Assembly: GCF_004682055.1 (NCBI RefSeq)
Contig: NZ_QUZU01000041.1
Location: 1 to 51,890 of the forward strand
Direction of reading: 5' to 3'
DNA length: 51,890 nt
Source of the DNA: Pseudomonas kairouanensis
GTDB lineage: Bacteria > Pseudomonadota > Gammaproteobacteria > Pseudomonadales > Pseudomonadaceae
The position numbers and the translations under genes were made by a program. The notes below the pieces were generated by a model. That model had not been told where the DNA came from. It did not search any database and worked only from the letters and a program-made list of their open reading frames with translations. Shown here piece by piece: positions 42,204 through 51,471 of this stretch. The first letter of the stretch is position 1, and each line of letters starts with the position of its first letter.

Positions 42204-42231
42204 AAACCGGCCTGATCAGCCGGTTTTTTTT
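42204..42231 (+). terminator. Rho-independent terminator after the repeat protein
   Basis: AAACCGGC pairs with GCCGGTTT (loop CTGATCA) and runs into a T8 tract. It is placed 25 bp after the stop codon. Confidence 0.9.
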
Positions 42232-42265
42232 CGCCTGTCATTCAGAGGTCTCGTCGTTTCGTTCC

Positions 42266-43156
42266 TTACGCCGCCAGGAAGTCCGCCATCCCCGCCCCCA
42301 CCGCCTCAAACACCCCCGCCACCCGTAGCACCCGGCGCATGTCCTGATGCATGGCAACCCACACATCCACGTCAAACCCCAGTTGTTCAGGCAGTACCCG
42401 CACCAGGCCATGACGCCGCGCCAACTGGCGGGGGCACACGCCGATCCCGAGGCCCGCGCGCAGGGCAGAAAATTGGGCCAGATGGTCATCTGTGCGGATC
42501 ACCGTGTGGGCTGAGGCGCAGTCGAAACCTTGCTGCTGGAGAACCTCAATCTGCGCCAGGTCACGGTCCGGGCCGATCACCGGGTAATCCTGCAACTGCG
42601 CCATCGTCTGGGGCATACCCACCTCGGCCAGCAACCCGGCAGTGGCATAGAGGCCGACGTGCAAATCCCCCACTTTGCGCGTGACTACGGCAGCCCCGGT
42701 AGGCCGGCGGATACGTACCGCCACATCCGCCTCCTGCTGGGCCAAGGCCTGCAAACGGTTGGACACGTTCAACTCGATGGCTACATGCGGGTGGCTGCGA
42801 CGCAGGGGGCGCAACAGGGCAGGCAATACTTCAACCCCCAGTAACGGGCCGCTGGTGAGCCGCACTGTGCCGCCGGCCGTCGCGGTGTCCGCTGACGCCG
42901 CGCGGTTAAAGGCGTTTGCCGCCACCGCCATGGCCTCCACGTGCCCGATCAGTTCGCGGGCCATGTCCGTGGGAAGCAGGCCTTGGGGCGAACGGATAAA
43001 CAAGCTGACCCCAACACTGTGCTCCAACGCCTCGATACGCCGCCGCGCCGTAGCCTGGGCGATCCCCAGCAAACGCGCGGCGCCGGAGAGGCTGCCGGTA
43101 CGCAACACAGCCAGAAAGGCGCGTTGGGTTTCCCATTGAAGTAAAGGGGCGTTCAT
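42266..43156 (-). CDS. LysR-type transcriptional regulator
   Basis: This 296-aa LysR protein has its HTH at about residues 8-65 (TQRAFLAVLRTGSLSGAARL, GIAQATARRRIEALEHSVGV) and a substrate domain from about 90. The ATG at 43156 follows AGGAAATGT. It is divergent from the GFA-family gene at 43277, a likely target. Confidence 0.87.
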   Translation of the reverse strand: MNAPLLQWETQRAFLAVLRTGSLSGAARLLGIAQATARRRIEALEHSVGVSLFIRSPQGLLPTDMARELIGHVEAMAVAANAFNRAASADTATAGGTVRLTSGPLLGVEVLPALLRPLRRSHPHVAIELNVSNRLQALAQQEADVAVRIRRPTGAAVVTRKVGDLHVGLYATAGLLAEVGMPQTMAQLQDYPVIGPDRDLAQIEVLQQQGFDCASAHTVIRTDDHLAQFSALRAGLGIGVCPRQLARRHGLVRVLPEQLGFDVDVWVAMHQDMRRVLRVAGVFEAVGAGMADFLAA

Positions 43157-43276
43157 ACATTTCCTGTGAGCCGGTGGGCAGTTTTGGCGGATGTTTTTTG
43201 CCTGGACCTTGAGGCAAGCTGGGGGAGCATACCCGATGGGCCATGCATTCACGCCGAGACAAAAGGACCGACCCCC

Positions 43277-43711
43277 ATGATGTTCACAGGCCAATGCCGT
43301 TGCGCCGCCGTTACCTATCAGCTTGATCTGCCCGCTCTCCCCCCGATTTACGCGTGCCACTGCCAGCACTGCCAGACCTGGAGCGGCAGCGCCTTCGCCC
43401 TGCATGCCTTGCTACCGGCAACCGCGTTACAGGTGCAGGGACCTACGACTGAATACGCCTACGACATGGATGGCCAGCGCTCCACGCACCAACTGTGCGC
43501 GCACTGCCATACGCGTATCTGCAACACCACCACGGCGGCACCGGGCCTGCAGGTATTGCGGGTTGGCACTTTGGACAACAGCCCGGCACTGGCACCGGTG
43601 GCGCACATCTGGACTAGCCGCAAACAGCCCTGGCTGACGCTGCCGGAAGGCATGCCGGTGTGGCCACAAAGCCCAACGCCGCAAGCGTTCGCCCAAGCCT
43701 TGTCGATCTAA
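43277..43711 (+). CDS. GFA-family (CENP-V/GFA domain) zinc protein
   Basis: This 144-aa protein has the GFA zinc pattern: GQCRCAAVTY near the start, then CHCQHCQTWSGSAF and LCAHCHTRICN. The family includes proteins first described as glutathione-dependent formaldehyde-activating enzymes; the true substrate of most members is not known. It is divergent from the LysR gene. Confidence 0.87.
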   Translation: MMFTGQCRCAAVTYQLDLPALPPIYACHCQHCQTWSGSAFALHALLPATALQVQGPTTEYAYDMDGQRSTHQLCAHCHTRICNTTTAAPGLQVLRVGTLDNSPALAPVAHIWTSRKQPWLTLPEGMPVWPQSPTPQAFAQALSI

Positions 43712-44031
43712 TCATTGCATCCCCTTCCACCATTGAATTGCCAGGCCGCCTGAGTGCGGCCACCCCCTTGCCTAATCAGGCAGGTTTAACCCCTGCCCAG
43801 ACAAAAAAAACCTTTGGGCTAAAATACTTATCGAGCATTAGAAATATGCACTAGCATATGAATAAGCCGTCGTAGTTGCCCTCGCAATAACCACCCTCCC
43901 CGCAGCCCTCGTAAAAACAAAGTGGCCAATGTTAAAATTTGTCACGTTTTACCGTATTCAATTCGATTAGTATCTAAACGCTAGCGGCGATTGAACTGAC
44001 GGCCTTGCATGCCGGGAAAGGGAGTAGGGTG
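43712..44031. promoter_or_regulatory. Intergenic region ahead of the signalling cassette
   Basis: This 320-bp gap holds no gene I can support. It contains a small hairpin (GGCCGC/GCGGCC, 43744-43761) and becomes AT-rich after 43800, consistent with a promoter for the three-gene cassette starting at 44032. Confidence 0.35.
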
Positions 44032-44760
44032 ATGCATTTTTCCAATGTCCTCGCTATTGCACGGACTCAATCGAAATCGGAGGACTTTCGGGAGCTTATA
44101 GTTCGCACTGTACCGAACCATTTAAAAGTCGATACATGTTGCTACGGACAACTAATTGACACCCAGGAAAGTCGCGCACACTACCGTGCCATCATTATAG
44201 AAATTGATACACCCTCCGCCAGCAACCTCACGCTGGACATAATAAAAAAGACCCGCGATGAAAACCCGGACTGCACCATCTTTGTCGTTGTGACCTTTGC
44301 CTCTACTCTGAGCAAGACCAAATACTACCTGGCCGGTGCAGACTACTGCATCAAGGTGGTAGAAACTTCCCCGGAAAAAAAATCTAGCCTGTTTGATGCC
44401 TTTCTCAGCGAGAGCGTCAGGCTGAACCACTGTGGCTTGGTGTTGGACCAGGACCGCATGTGTATTTATGGCGATGGAAAAAAGCTGGAAATATCATTCG
44501 TTGAAATGAAAGTGCTTGAGGCGCTTATTCAACACCGCCTGCTCAGCCACAACGAAATTGCCGAGGTCATGGGGCTTAACACCAAGTACTACGATTCCCG
44601 TGCACTGGAAAAGTCCATCAGCCGCCTGCGCAGTAAAATCAAGACGCACTACGGTGAGAACATTATTCAAAACATCCGTGGTTATGGGTACAAACTCAAC
44701 CTCGGTCTTATTTGCGCCAACCATTTGCCCGCCAACAAGGAGAGGTCGGACCGTGAATAG
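44032..44760 (+). CDS. OmpR-type winged-helix regulator with degenerate REC-like domain
   Basis: This 242-aa protein has an N-terminal receiver-like domain (about 1-125; AIIIEIDTPSASNLTLDIIK, TIFVVVTFAS, YYLAGADYCIKVV) and a C-terminal winged helix (about 140-228; FVEMKVLEALIQHRLLSHNE, SRALEKSISRLRSKI, IIQNIRGYGYKLN). The usual phospho-acceptor Asp seems to be replaced by Glu in IIIEID, so it may not be phosphorylated. A GGAG site precedes the ATG at 44032. It overlaps the next gene by 8 bp. Confidence 0.72.
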   Translation: MHFSNVLAIARTQSKSEDFRELIVRTVPNHLKVDTCCYGQLIDTQESRAHYRAIIIEIDTPSASNLTLDIIKKTRDENPDCTIFVVVTFASTLSKTKYYLAGADYCIKVVETSPEKKSSLFDAFLSESVRLNHCGLVLDQDRMCIYGDGKKLEISFVEMKVLEALIQHRLLSHNEIAEVMGLNTKYYDSRALEKSISRLRSKIKTHYGENIIQNIRGYGYKLNLGLICANHLPANKERSDRE

Positions 44761-45445
44761 CGAGACGGTATCAGTGGCCCCTACACCGGACATCGCGTTT
44801 GTTCGTCAGGCAATCGTGACGCGTAGCCATGCCTTGTGGGGCAGCGAAGTGCGCGTAGTGGGTGCTCCGGTTGACAGCGCTTATAGCGAGGCGCTGGCAC
44901 ATATCCGCCCGAGAAATAAAACGTTCAAGACGGCCAGTATGGCGGTGAGCCACAAGTTTCTGCGCCTGCCTCAATCTACCCTGATGAACGATGCCGCACT
45001 CAATGACATTATCCGCGTGTCCCAGGCCCTGGAAAAACAACAACAGACACTTACCCTTAGCCTCGACAATGCACTGGACACCCTGCCCGGCCCGGTAGAG
45101 CGCCGCGCCATGGTGCGTCAGTTATATAAGTTGAAGGACCAGAGCGGTATCAAGTTGGCCTACAACAACTACAGGCTCGATACAAAGCCCGCGGACCTGC
45201 TGATTGGCCTGGCGCTCTATGACTTTATCAAAATGCCCTTTCCCGATTCCGCCCTGCGACTGAGCCTGAACACCCGTTCGGGCCTGTTCGACTGCCTTTA
45301 CGATCGAATGCTGGAGCTGATCAATACGACCCGGGTGTGCTTCATCGCCGACCATGTCGAGTTCTCCGACAGTGCCATGCTGGCTAAAAACTTGCCGTTC
45401 GAATACTTTCAGGGCGGCTATTACTCTCCTGCTGACCGTTTATAA
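44753..45445 (+). CDS. EAL-like protein without catalytic motif
   Basis: This 230-aa protein starts at GTG 44753, preceded by AGGAGAGG. Its C-terminal part resembles the last strands of an EAL phosphodiesterase domain (VCFIADHVEFSDSAMLAKNL, PFEYFQGGYYSPADRL), but I see no EAL motif or other cyclic-di-GMP catalytic residues, and the domain is shortened. It may bind protein or nucleotide without cleaving it. It is coupled to the gene before it by an 8-bp overlap. Confidence 0.55.
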   Translation: MNSETVSVAPTPDIAFVRQAIVTRSHALWGSEVRVVGAPVDSAYSEALAHIRPRNKTFKTASMAVSHKFLRLPQSTLMNDAALNDIIRVSQALEKQQQTLTLSLDNALDTLPGPVERRAMVRQLYKLKDQSGIKLAYNNYRLDTKPADLLIGLALYDFIKMPFPDSALRLSLNTRSGLFDCLYDRMLELINTTRVCFIADHVEFSDSAMLAKNLPFEYFQGGYYSPADRL

Positions 45446-45476
45446 CACCTGCACTTTCTATCTATTGGTGGACACT

Positions 45477-46136
45477 ATGAGCTCACTCAAGAAACACGCC
45501 TTCACGCCGACATTGCCGGCGATTGCATTGAAGGACTTTACGCCCAATACAGAGTTATTCCACTACGACCCAAGCGCGGTGACGCCCCTGGAAAGCCTCG
45601 ATAACAACTTGGTGCTCTCACACCTGCGCATCACGGCAGACGAGTCGAAGCATATCGCCAAGCGGTTAAATACCTATGTCATTACGCATAGGTTCACCCT
45701 GCCCTCCCCATTGTTTCACTCAGCCCGGCAAGAATCTCGGGCACCGGCTGAAAGTGACGACAATACCCACACTCGCGCCCAGGATATAAACCCAGACCGA
45801 ACGCAATTACACGCACAGGATTTCTGGCTGTTGACCCAACACGACCGTACCTTGGTCAAAGGGGGTTTGCGCATTTCATTAACCACCATTGAATCGGCAC
45901 TGGTCAAAAAGATGCTGCACCATGAAGAACGCGTGGTCAGTAAAGAAGAGTTGATCCGCAATATCGGGCGCGAGCCAGAGCAGTACCGGGGTTTGGAAAT
46001 GTGTTTGAGCCGACTGCAAGAAAAGTTTAAACGCGCCAATGACGGCGAACGACTTTTCCGTGCGGTGAGAAACCGCGGCTATTGCCTGACGCAGAAAATA
46101 AAAAAGCCACTTGAGCTTGGCCAGACCCGTCGTTAA
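45477..46136 (+). CDS. Winged-helix DNA-binding protein with variable N-terminus
   Basis: This 219-aa protein ends in an OmpR-like winged helix (about 125-205; ISLTTIESALVKKMLHHEER, SKEELIRNIGREPEQYRGLE, LFRAVRNRGYCLTQ). The first 120 residues have no recognised domain. It is third in the cassette, 31 bp after the EAL-like gene, and is followed by 243 bp before the pslA-like gene. Confidence 0.65.
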   Translation: MSSLKKHAFTPTLPAIALKDFTPNTELFHYDPSAVTPLESLDNNLVLSHLRITADESKHIAKRLNTYVITHRFTLPSPLFHSARQESRAPAESDDNTHTRAQDINPDRTQLHAQDFWLLTQHDRTLVKGGLRISLTTIESALVKKMLHHEERVVSKEELIRNIGREPEQYRGLEMCLSRLQEKFKRANDGERLFRAVRNRGYCLTQKIKKPLELGQTRR

Positions 46137-46282
46137 AAAATAAAAATACAGTAGACCCTATTAATCACCCTGCCTATTACCCACTCTTTAGCCTGCCCTT
46201 TTATAACACCCCCGCCTTTAAAAAAGCCTGACCTTGTTATAAGTCGTCAGCCACGGTTCTGCGCCCTTTATTACTATTCATG

Positions 46283-46302
46283 GGCACGCGTTCGCGCGTG
46301 CC
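46283..46302. other. Hairpin with TTCG tetraloop ahead of the pslA-like gene
   Basis: GGCACGCG pairs perfectly with CGCGTGCC around a TTCG loop, a very stable RNA hairpin form. Only short pyrimidine runs follow, so termination is uncertain. It could end the regulatory cassette or sit in the pslA-like leader. The rest of 46137-46379 shows no gene. Confidence 0.55.
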
Positions 46303-46379
46303 TGCCCTCTTATTTCAATTAAAGCTTAACGGGTTCAACCCCTGCCATCACATGCGTGGTCATCCGCAGGAGCAGCACT

Positions 46380-47771
46380 ATGCTTACTAACACTAGAATG
46401 CAACGCAACCTGACCCCCAGGGGTTTGACGTTCTGGGGTCAATGGACACTGGCATCAACATTGGTCGTGGCCCTGTTGTTTGTATTGGTGATTTCGAAGA
46501 CCGGCCAATTGGAATATCCCTATCGGGTTTTAGCGGCGTTTACGATATTAGCCTCTCTCCCGGCTTATATGCTTTTTGATGTCTACAGCAAAAAAGATGA
46601 CTATGCCGTTGGCCTGGGCCGGCTGTTCATGGGGTGGTTGCTGACGATGGGCATCGTGTTTGCGGTGGGCCTGGCGTGTGAGGCCAGTTCATTGTTTACG
46701 CTGGAAACCTTGCTGCTGTGGGCGGCGATCAGCTATCCGCTGCTCGCACTTTGTTATACACCCATCCATAGTTTGTCCAAGTATTATCACCGCCAACTTC
46801 ACGAACGCCAGAAATCATTGATTGTCGGGACCGGCAAACTCGCCACCGACCTGGCCAAGACCCTGTCCAGACAGAAACGCTCCCCCCTGGTCGGGCTGGT
46901 CGGCAGCCGTGTCGACGCCCCGGCCGATGCCCAGGCCCAGATACTCGGCGAGCTGCCGCAATTGCCGCAGTTGATCAAGCAACACGGCATCCGCCGCCTC
47001 TACATCACCCATTCCCTGCAAGAGGCCACCCATATAGAGGCGTTGTACCTCAACCTGCTGGACATCAGCGTGGACGTGATCTGGGTGCCTGACCTGAACA
47101 ATATGCTGCTGCTCAACCACTGCGTGGCCGAAGTGGACGGGCTGCCGGCGATTTTCCTCAACGAAAGCCCGCTGACCAGCCGCCCCACTGCCGCCCTGAG
47201 CAAATCACTGCTGGACAAGTGCTTGGCACTGCTGGCGATTATCCTGCTCAGCCCACTGCTGCTGCTGTTTGCCCTGTTGATCAAGCTCACCTCCCCGGGC
47301 CCGGTGATCTTCAAGCAAGACCGCCACGGCTGGAATGGTGAAGTGATCAAAGTCTGGAAGTTTCGCTCCATGCGCCTGCATGACGACCACGAAGTACGCC
47401 AGGCCAGCCGCAACGACTCACGCATCACGCCGGTGGGGCGATTTATCCGCCGCACCTCCATCGACGAACTGCCGCAACTGTTCAACGTGCTGCAAGGGCA
47501 CATGGCCCTGGTTGGCCCACGGCCCCACGCGATTGCGCACAACGACTACTACTCAGGCAAAATCCGCGCCTACATGGCGCGCCATCGCATCAAGCCTGGC
47601 ATCACGGGACTTGCCCAGGTCAATGGCTGCCGGGGCGAAACCGAAACCCTGGAAAAAATGCAACAACGCGTCGACATTGACCTGCGCTACATCAACACCT
47701 GGTCGCTGTGGCTGGACCTGAAGATCCTGATCAAGACGCCCTTTACCTTGCTGTCCAAGGACATCTACTGA
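46380..47771 (+). CDS. Polyprenyl-phosphate sugar phosphotransferase (PslA/WbaP-like)
   Basis: This 463-aa membrane enzyme loads a hexose phosphate on undecaprenyl phosphate, the first step of an exopolysaccharide. It has several N-terminal membrane helices (residues about 20-130), a CoA-binding-like cytosolic domain (HERQKSLIVGTGKLATDLAK), then the catalytic sugar transferase domain (about 280-460; SKSLLDKCLALLAIILLSPL, KVWKFRSMR, SIDELPQLFNVLQGHMALVG, RPHAIAHN, HRIKPGITGLAQVNG). The ATG at 46380 follows AGGAG. It resembles PslA of the Psl system, but no other psl gene is in the window. Confidence 0.83.
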   Translation: MLTNTRMQRNLTPRGLTFWGQWTLASTLVVALLFVLVISKTGQLEYPYRVLAAFTILASLPAYMLFDVYSKKDDYAVGLGRLFMGWLLTMGIVFAVGLACEASSLFTLETLLLWAAISYPLLALCYTPIHSLSKYYHRQLHERQKSLIVGTGKLATDLAKTLSRQKRSPLVGLVGSRVDAPADAQAQILGELPQLPQLIKQHGIRRLYITHSLQEATHIEALYLNLLDISVDVIWVPDLNNMLLLNHCVAEVDGLPAIFLNESPLTSRPTAALSKSLLDKCLALLAIILLSPLLLLFALLIKLTSPGPVIFKQDRHGWNGEVIKVWKFRSMRLHDDHEVRQASRNDSRITPVGRFIRRTSIDELPQLFNVLQGHMALVGPRPHAIAHNDYYSGKIRAYMARHRIKPGITGLAQVNGCRGETETLEKMQQRVDIDLRYINTWSLWLDLKILIKTPFTLLSKDIY

Positions 47772-48893
47772 CTAGCGGTAGGCCGGGTAATCGATGTAGC
47801 CCTGCGCCGAGCCGCCGTACATCCCTTCTGCCTGCAGCGGGTTCAGCGGCCAGCCGTTGAATAGCCGTTGTGGCAGATCGGGGTTGGCAATGAACGGTCG
47901 GCCAAACCCAATCAGGTCCGCCAGCCCGGCCTCCACCAGTCTGGCCCCGCGTTCGGCCGTGTAACGCCCGGCGTAGATGATCCGCCCGCTGAAGGTGTCG
48001 CGCACCGCCTGGCGGAACGTGAGGGGTAGTTCCGGCGCGTTGTCCCAGTCTGCCTCGGCAAGGGAGACATAGGCGATTCCCGCCGCTTCCAGCACTTTGA
48101 CCGCTTCGATATAGACGTGATGCGGGTCTTCTTCCACCAGGCCAATGTACACACGGTCCTGGTCGGTGCCACTGAACAGGGGTGAAAAACGCACACCCAG
48201 ACGTTGCGGGCCGACCGCATCGCTCACGGCCTCAACGATTTCGCGCAGGAAACGCAGGCGGTTTTCCAATAAGCCACCGTATTCGTCATCGCGCTGGTTG
48301 GCGTGGGCCGATAGGAACTGATTGACCAGATAACCGTTGGCCGAATGAATCTCCACCCCGTCAAACCCGGCAGCTATCGCGTTACGTGCTGCTTGCGCAT
48401 ACAGCCCGACCAACGCCTTCACCTCCGGCGTACTCAGTGCGCGGGGCACGGGCGGCTGTACCAACTCACCCGCGCCCGGCGCCGTTTCAATGAACGCCTT
48501 GACCTGGCTCGGCTGGATCGCAGACGGCGCGACCGGTGCCGCGCCATCAGGCTGCAAGTCATTGTGAGACACACGCCCCACATGCCAGAGCTGGGCAAAG
48601 ATCACCCCACCTTCGGCGTGCACCGCATCAGTGACTTTACGCCAGCCAGCAACCTGCGCAGCGCTGTAGATACCCGGCGTCCACGCATAGCCCTGGCCAC
48701 GGGGTTCGATCTGCGTACCCTCGCTGACCATGAACCCGGCGTTGGCGCGCTGGCGGTAATACTCGGCCATCAGGTCAGTGGCGATATCACCCGGTTGTGC
48801 GCTGCGCTGGCGGGTCAGCGGCGGCAGCACGATACGGTTGTTCAGGCGGTGCTGGCCCAGCGTTACCGGGGTGCTTAGAACGTGGTCGGTCAT
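47772..48893 (-). CDS. Old Yellow Enzyme family ene-reductase (NemA-like)
   Basis: This 373-aa FMN enzyme reduces activated C=C bonds and similar electrophiles with NAD(P)H. Motifs are NRIVLPPLTRQRSAQPGDIA, FAQLWHVGRVSH, GFDGVEIHSANGYLVNQFLS with the catalytic His/Asn pair, and LIGFGRPFIANPDLP. Its stop directly abuts that of the pslA-like gene, with no room for a terminator. Confidence 0.9.
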   Translation of the reverse strand: MTDHVLSTPVTLGQHRLNNRIVLPPLTRQRSAQPGDIATDLMAEYYRQRANAGFMVSEGTQIEPRGQGYAWTPGIYSAAQVAGWRKVTDAVHAEGGVIFAQLWHVGRVSHNDLQPDGAAPVAPSAIQPSQVKAFIETAPGAGELVQPPVPRALSTPEVKALVGLYAQAARNAIAAGFDGVEIHSANGYLVNQFLSAHANQRDDEYGGLLENRLRFLREIVEAVSDAVGPQRLGVRFSPLFSGTDQDRVYIGLVEEDPHHVYIEAVKVLEAAGIAYVSLAEADWDNAPELPLTFRQAVRDTFSGRIIYAGRYTAERGARLVEAGLADLIGFGRPFIANPDLPQRLFNGWPLNPLQAEGMYGGSAQGYIDYPAYR

Positions 48894-48971
48894 GTGAGGT
48901 TTTCCAAATCCTGGACGAACAAATGCATTGACGACGCCTGAGCGTCGCCAACCCTTAACGTGATAAATGAT

Positions 48972-49649
48972 TTAAGCGGTAAGTTTGAGCAGCGCCTTGG
49001 CCACATCGCTGGAGCTGCCAGGGTTCTGCCCGGTCACCAGCAAGCCATCGACGATCACGAAGGACTGCCAGTCGGCGCCCTTCTCGTAGTGGCCGCCCAG
49101 CTTCTTGAATTCATCTTCAATCAAAAATGGCACCACATCGGTCAACGCCACTGCATCTTCTTCGGAGTTGGAGAACCCGGTGACGCGACGCCCCTTGACC
49201 AACGGCGCGCCATTGACCGCCTTGACGTGGCGCAATGCGCCCGGTGCGTGGCACACAAAGCCGATGGGCTTGCCAGCGCGCTCGAAGGCTTCGATCAGCG
49301 CGATGGAGGTTGGCGACTCTGCCAGGTCCCACAACGGGCCGTGGCCGCCTGGGTAGAAAACGGTGTCGAAGTCGGCGGCGTTGACGCTGTCCAACTTCAC
49401 CGTGGTGGCCAGGGCTTGCTGGGCCGCAGGGTCGGCGGCGAAGCGGTGGGTTTGCTCGGTCTGGAAGTCCGGCAGGTCGCTCACCGGGTCCAGCGGCGGC
49501 TGGCCGCCGGCGGGGGAAGCCAGCACGATCTGGGCGCCGGCGTCCTTGAACGCGTAATAGGGTGCTGCAAACTCTTCGAGCCAGAAGCCGGTCTTGCGGC
49601 CGGTGTTGCCCAACTGATCGTGAGAGGTCAATACCATCAATACTTTCAT
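48972..49649 (-). CDS. DJ-1/PfpI-family protein (class I glutamine amidotransferase-like)
   Basis: This 225-aa protein has the DJ-1/PfpI fold with the nucleophile elbow IGFVCHAPGALRHV and the block TVFYPGGHGPLWDLA. It is related to Hsp31/YhbO-type enzymes that handle glyoxals or damaged proteins. It is divergent from the GlxA-type regulator at 49810 and lies near the ene-reductase, suggesting an electrophile-stress unit. Confidence 0.87.
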   Translation of the reverse strand: MKVLMVLTSHDQLGNTGRKTGFWLEEFAAPYYAFKDAGAQIVLASPAGGQPPLDPVSDLPDFQTEQTHRFAADPAAQQALATTVKLDSVNAADFDTVFYPGGHGPLWDLAESPTSIALIEAFERAGKPIGFVCHAPGALRHVKAVNGAPLVKGRRVTGFSNSEEDAVALTDVVPFLIEDEFKKLGGHYEKGADWQSFVIVDGLLVTGQNPGSSSDVAKALLKLTA

Positions 49650-49809
49650 TGTCGAGTGCCTCGGGATGACTGTGGGATGAAGCTTAGGAGTGTGGGCGTG
49701 CAGTCACAACGTCATATCCGCAAGGTTTCCGGACACAGCCCGATGGCAGTTGCCGTTTGACCGCCAGCCGCCGACAATCCCACCTCACCTGCCCCACTGG
49801 AGAAACACG

Positions 49810-50754
49810 ATGCACAGCGTTGCGCTGCTGGTTTACCCCAATTTCGAATGTTTGAGTCTCAGCGTGGGCTCGGTGTTCGAGTGCGCGAACCTGTTGCGGG
49901 GCGAGCCGGCCTATGAATTTCACTTGGTGTCGGAAAGCGGCGGCGCGGTGATGACGTCCCAGGGCTTTTCGGTGAATACCACGCCAATCCGCGCCGAGGG
50001 CTATGACACGCTGATCGTCGGCGGCTACATGGAGTTCCGCCTGCCGGAGGCGAGCCTGCTGGAACAGGTCAAGGCAGCCTCCGCGCAATCGCGGCGTGTC
50101 GCCTCGTTGTGCATGGGCATCTTCGTGCTGGCCGAAGCCGGTCTGCTGGAGGGCAAGCGCACCACCACCCACTGGATTCACGCACCGGCCTTTCGCAAGC
50201 GCTACCCGCATATCCAGCTGGAAGAAGACAAGTTGTTCGTGGTGGATGACCAGGTGTGGACCGGCGCCGGCATGAGCGCCGGAGTAGACCTGGCACTGGC
50301 CATGGTGGAGAACGACCTGGGCAGCGACCTGGCCCGGCGGATTGCGCGCAAGCTGGTGATCGCCCAGCGTCGGGGCAGCGAGCAGTCGCAGTTGTCTGCC
50401 TTGCTGGAGCTGGACCCCAAATCAGACCGCGTGCAACTGGCCCTGGCCTACGCCCGCGAGAACCTCACCCATGACCTGTCGGTGGATGCCCTGGCCGATG
50501 TGGCGCGGCTCAGCCCACGCCAATTCAGCCGGGTATTTCGCGAAGAAACCGGCCGCACGCCGGCCAAAGCCATCGAATACCTGCGGGTGGAAGCCGCCCG
50601 GGCAATGATGGAAACCAGCCGCCACCCGGTGGAAGTGGTGGCCCGCGAAACCGGCTTCGGTGATCGCGAGCGCATGCGCCAGGCCTTCCTGCGGGCTTTC
50701 GGGCAACCGCCCCAGGCGATGCAGCAGGCGTTTAATGCAACGCTGCCCGCGTGA
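49810..50754 (+). CDS. GlxA-type AraC regulator (DJ-1/PfpI domain plus HTH)
   Basis: This 314-aa regulator has the same layout as 39740-40690: DJ-1/PfpI-like domain (about 1-180; elbow VASLCMGIFVLAEAGLL) and AraC domain (about 215-312; LSVDALADVARLSPRQFSRV, PVEVVARETGFGDRERMRQA). It is divergent from the DJ-1/PfpI gene across a 160-bp gap, which is its likely target. The 3' end overlaps the GNAT gene by 23 bp. Confidence 0.87.
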   Translation: MHSVALLVYPNFECLSLSVGSVFECANLLRGEPAYEFHLVSESGGAVMTSQGFSVNTTPIRAEGYDTLIVGGYMEFRLPEASLLEQVKAASAQSRRVASLCMGIFVLAEAGLLEGKRTTTHWIHAPAFRKRYPHIQLEEDKLFVVDDQVWTGAGMSAGVDLALAMVENDLGSDLARRIARKLVIAQRRGSEQSQLSALLELDPKSDRVQLALAYARENLTHDLSVDALADVARLSPRQFSRVFREETGRTPAKAIEYLRVEAARAMMETSRHPVEVVARETGFGDRERMRQAFLRAFGQPPQAMQQAFNATLPA

Positions 50755-51238
50755 TCAGGTAGCTCACCAACTGCGGGTCATCATCCAGTTCCAGGGTTTG
50801 CACCGGGCGCGGCAGGTTGTCCAGCACGGTGCGCCAGAACGCTTGGGATACTTCGTCCTGGTCGTAGAAACGCACCAGCCAATTGGCCTCGCCGCTGCAC
50901 AGCACCTGGCTGGCGATGGCACGGCCGATGCCTTTGCGGCGGTAGCGCTTGAGGATGAACAGGTCGGCCAGTTCCAGGCCGTCGAAGCCGGGTAACTCGC
51001 TGCCTTCGATCAACAGGAAGCCGGCGATATAGCCGTCCACCAGCAGCAGGTTGGCGCTCCATTGCGGGTCTTGCCAGTAGCGGGCCAGGTGTTCGTCATG
51101 GATGTAGAAGCGGCCGTCCACTTCTACATCTTCCTGCTCCCAGTCCGACGACTCGTAGGCGTAGTACTGGTAGAGATTGCGGATCAGCTCGACATCTTCG
51201 GGGCCGGTCTGGATCAATTCGACGGTGGTTTCAGGCAT
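50732..51238 (-). CDS. GNAT-family N-acetyltransferase
   Basis: This 168-aa protein has the GNAT acetyl-CoA motif A (LELADLFILKRYRRKGIGRA) and ends in a strand-rich part. The start is the ATG at 51238 before PETTVELIQTGPEDVELIRN. The upstream frame to 51277 is less likely. The substrate is unknown. Confidence 0.82.
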   Translation of the reverse strand: MPETTVELIQTGPEDVELIRNLYQYYAYESSDWEQEDVEVDGRFYIHDEHLARYWQDPQWSANLLLVDGYIAGFLLIEGSELPGFDGLELADLFILKRYRRKGIGRAIASQVLCSGEANWLVRFYDQDEVSQAFWRTVLDNLPRPVQTLELDDDPQLVSYLITRAALH

Positions 51239-51471
51239 GGGACTCTCGGTGAAAAAACGCAGGGCGCCATTGTTCACAAAACCTGGAACCAGTCCAATAG
51301 CCCGGCGAACCTTTCTACTGGCTGAACCGATCGTAAATAGGTGTCACCCCTCCCGAATCCCGGAAACATTTCAAATAAACTCCGCCAAGCTTTGTAGTGA
51401 CCGGACTTGCCCGCGCTGGGGGGCGGAGCAATTGTGGCGGTGAGCACTGGCTTGCTGAGCTGATGCAAGAT

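Noticed and set aside
46380..47771. A full psl exopolysaccharide operon
   Set aside because: Only the first-step transferase is present; the next gene is a convergent ene-reductase, so no operon can be claimed.
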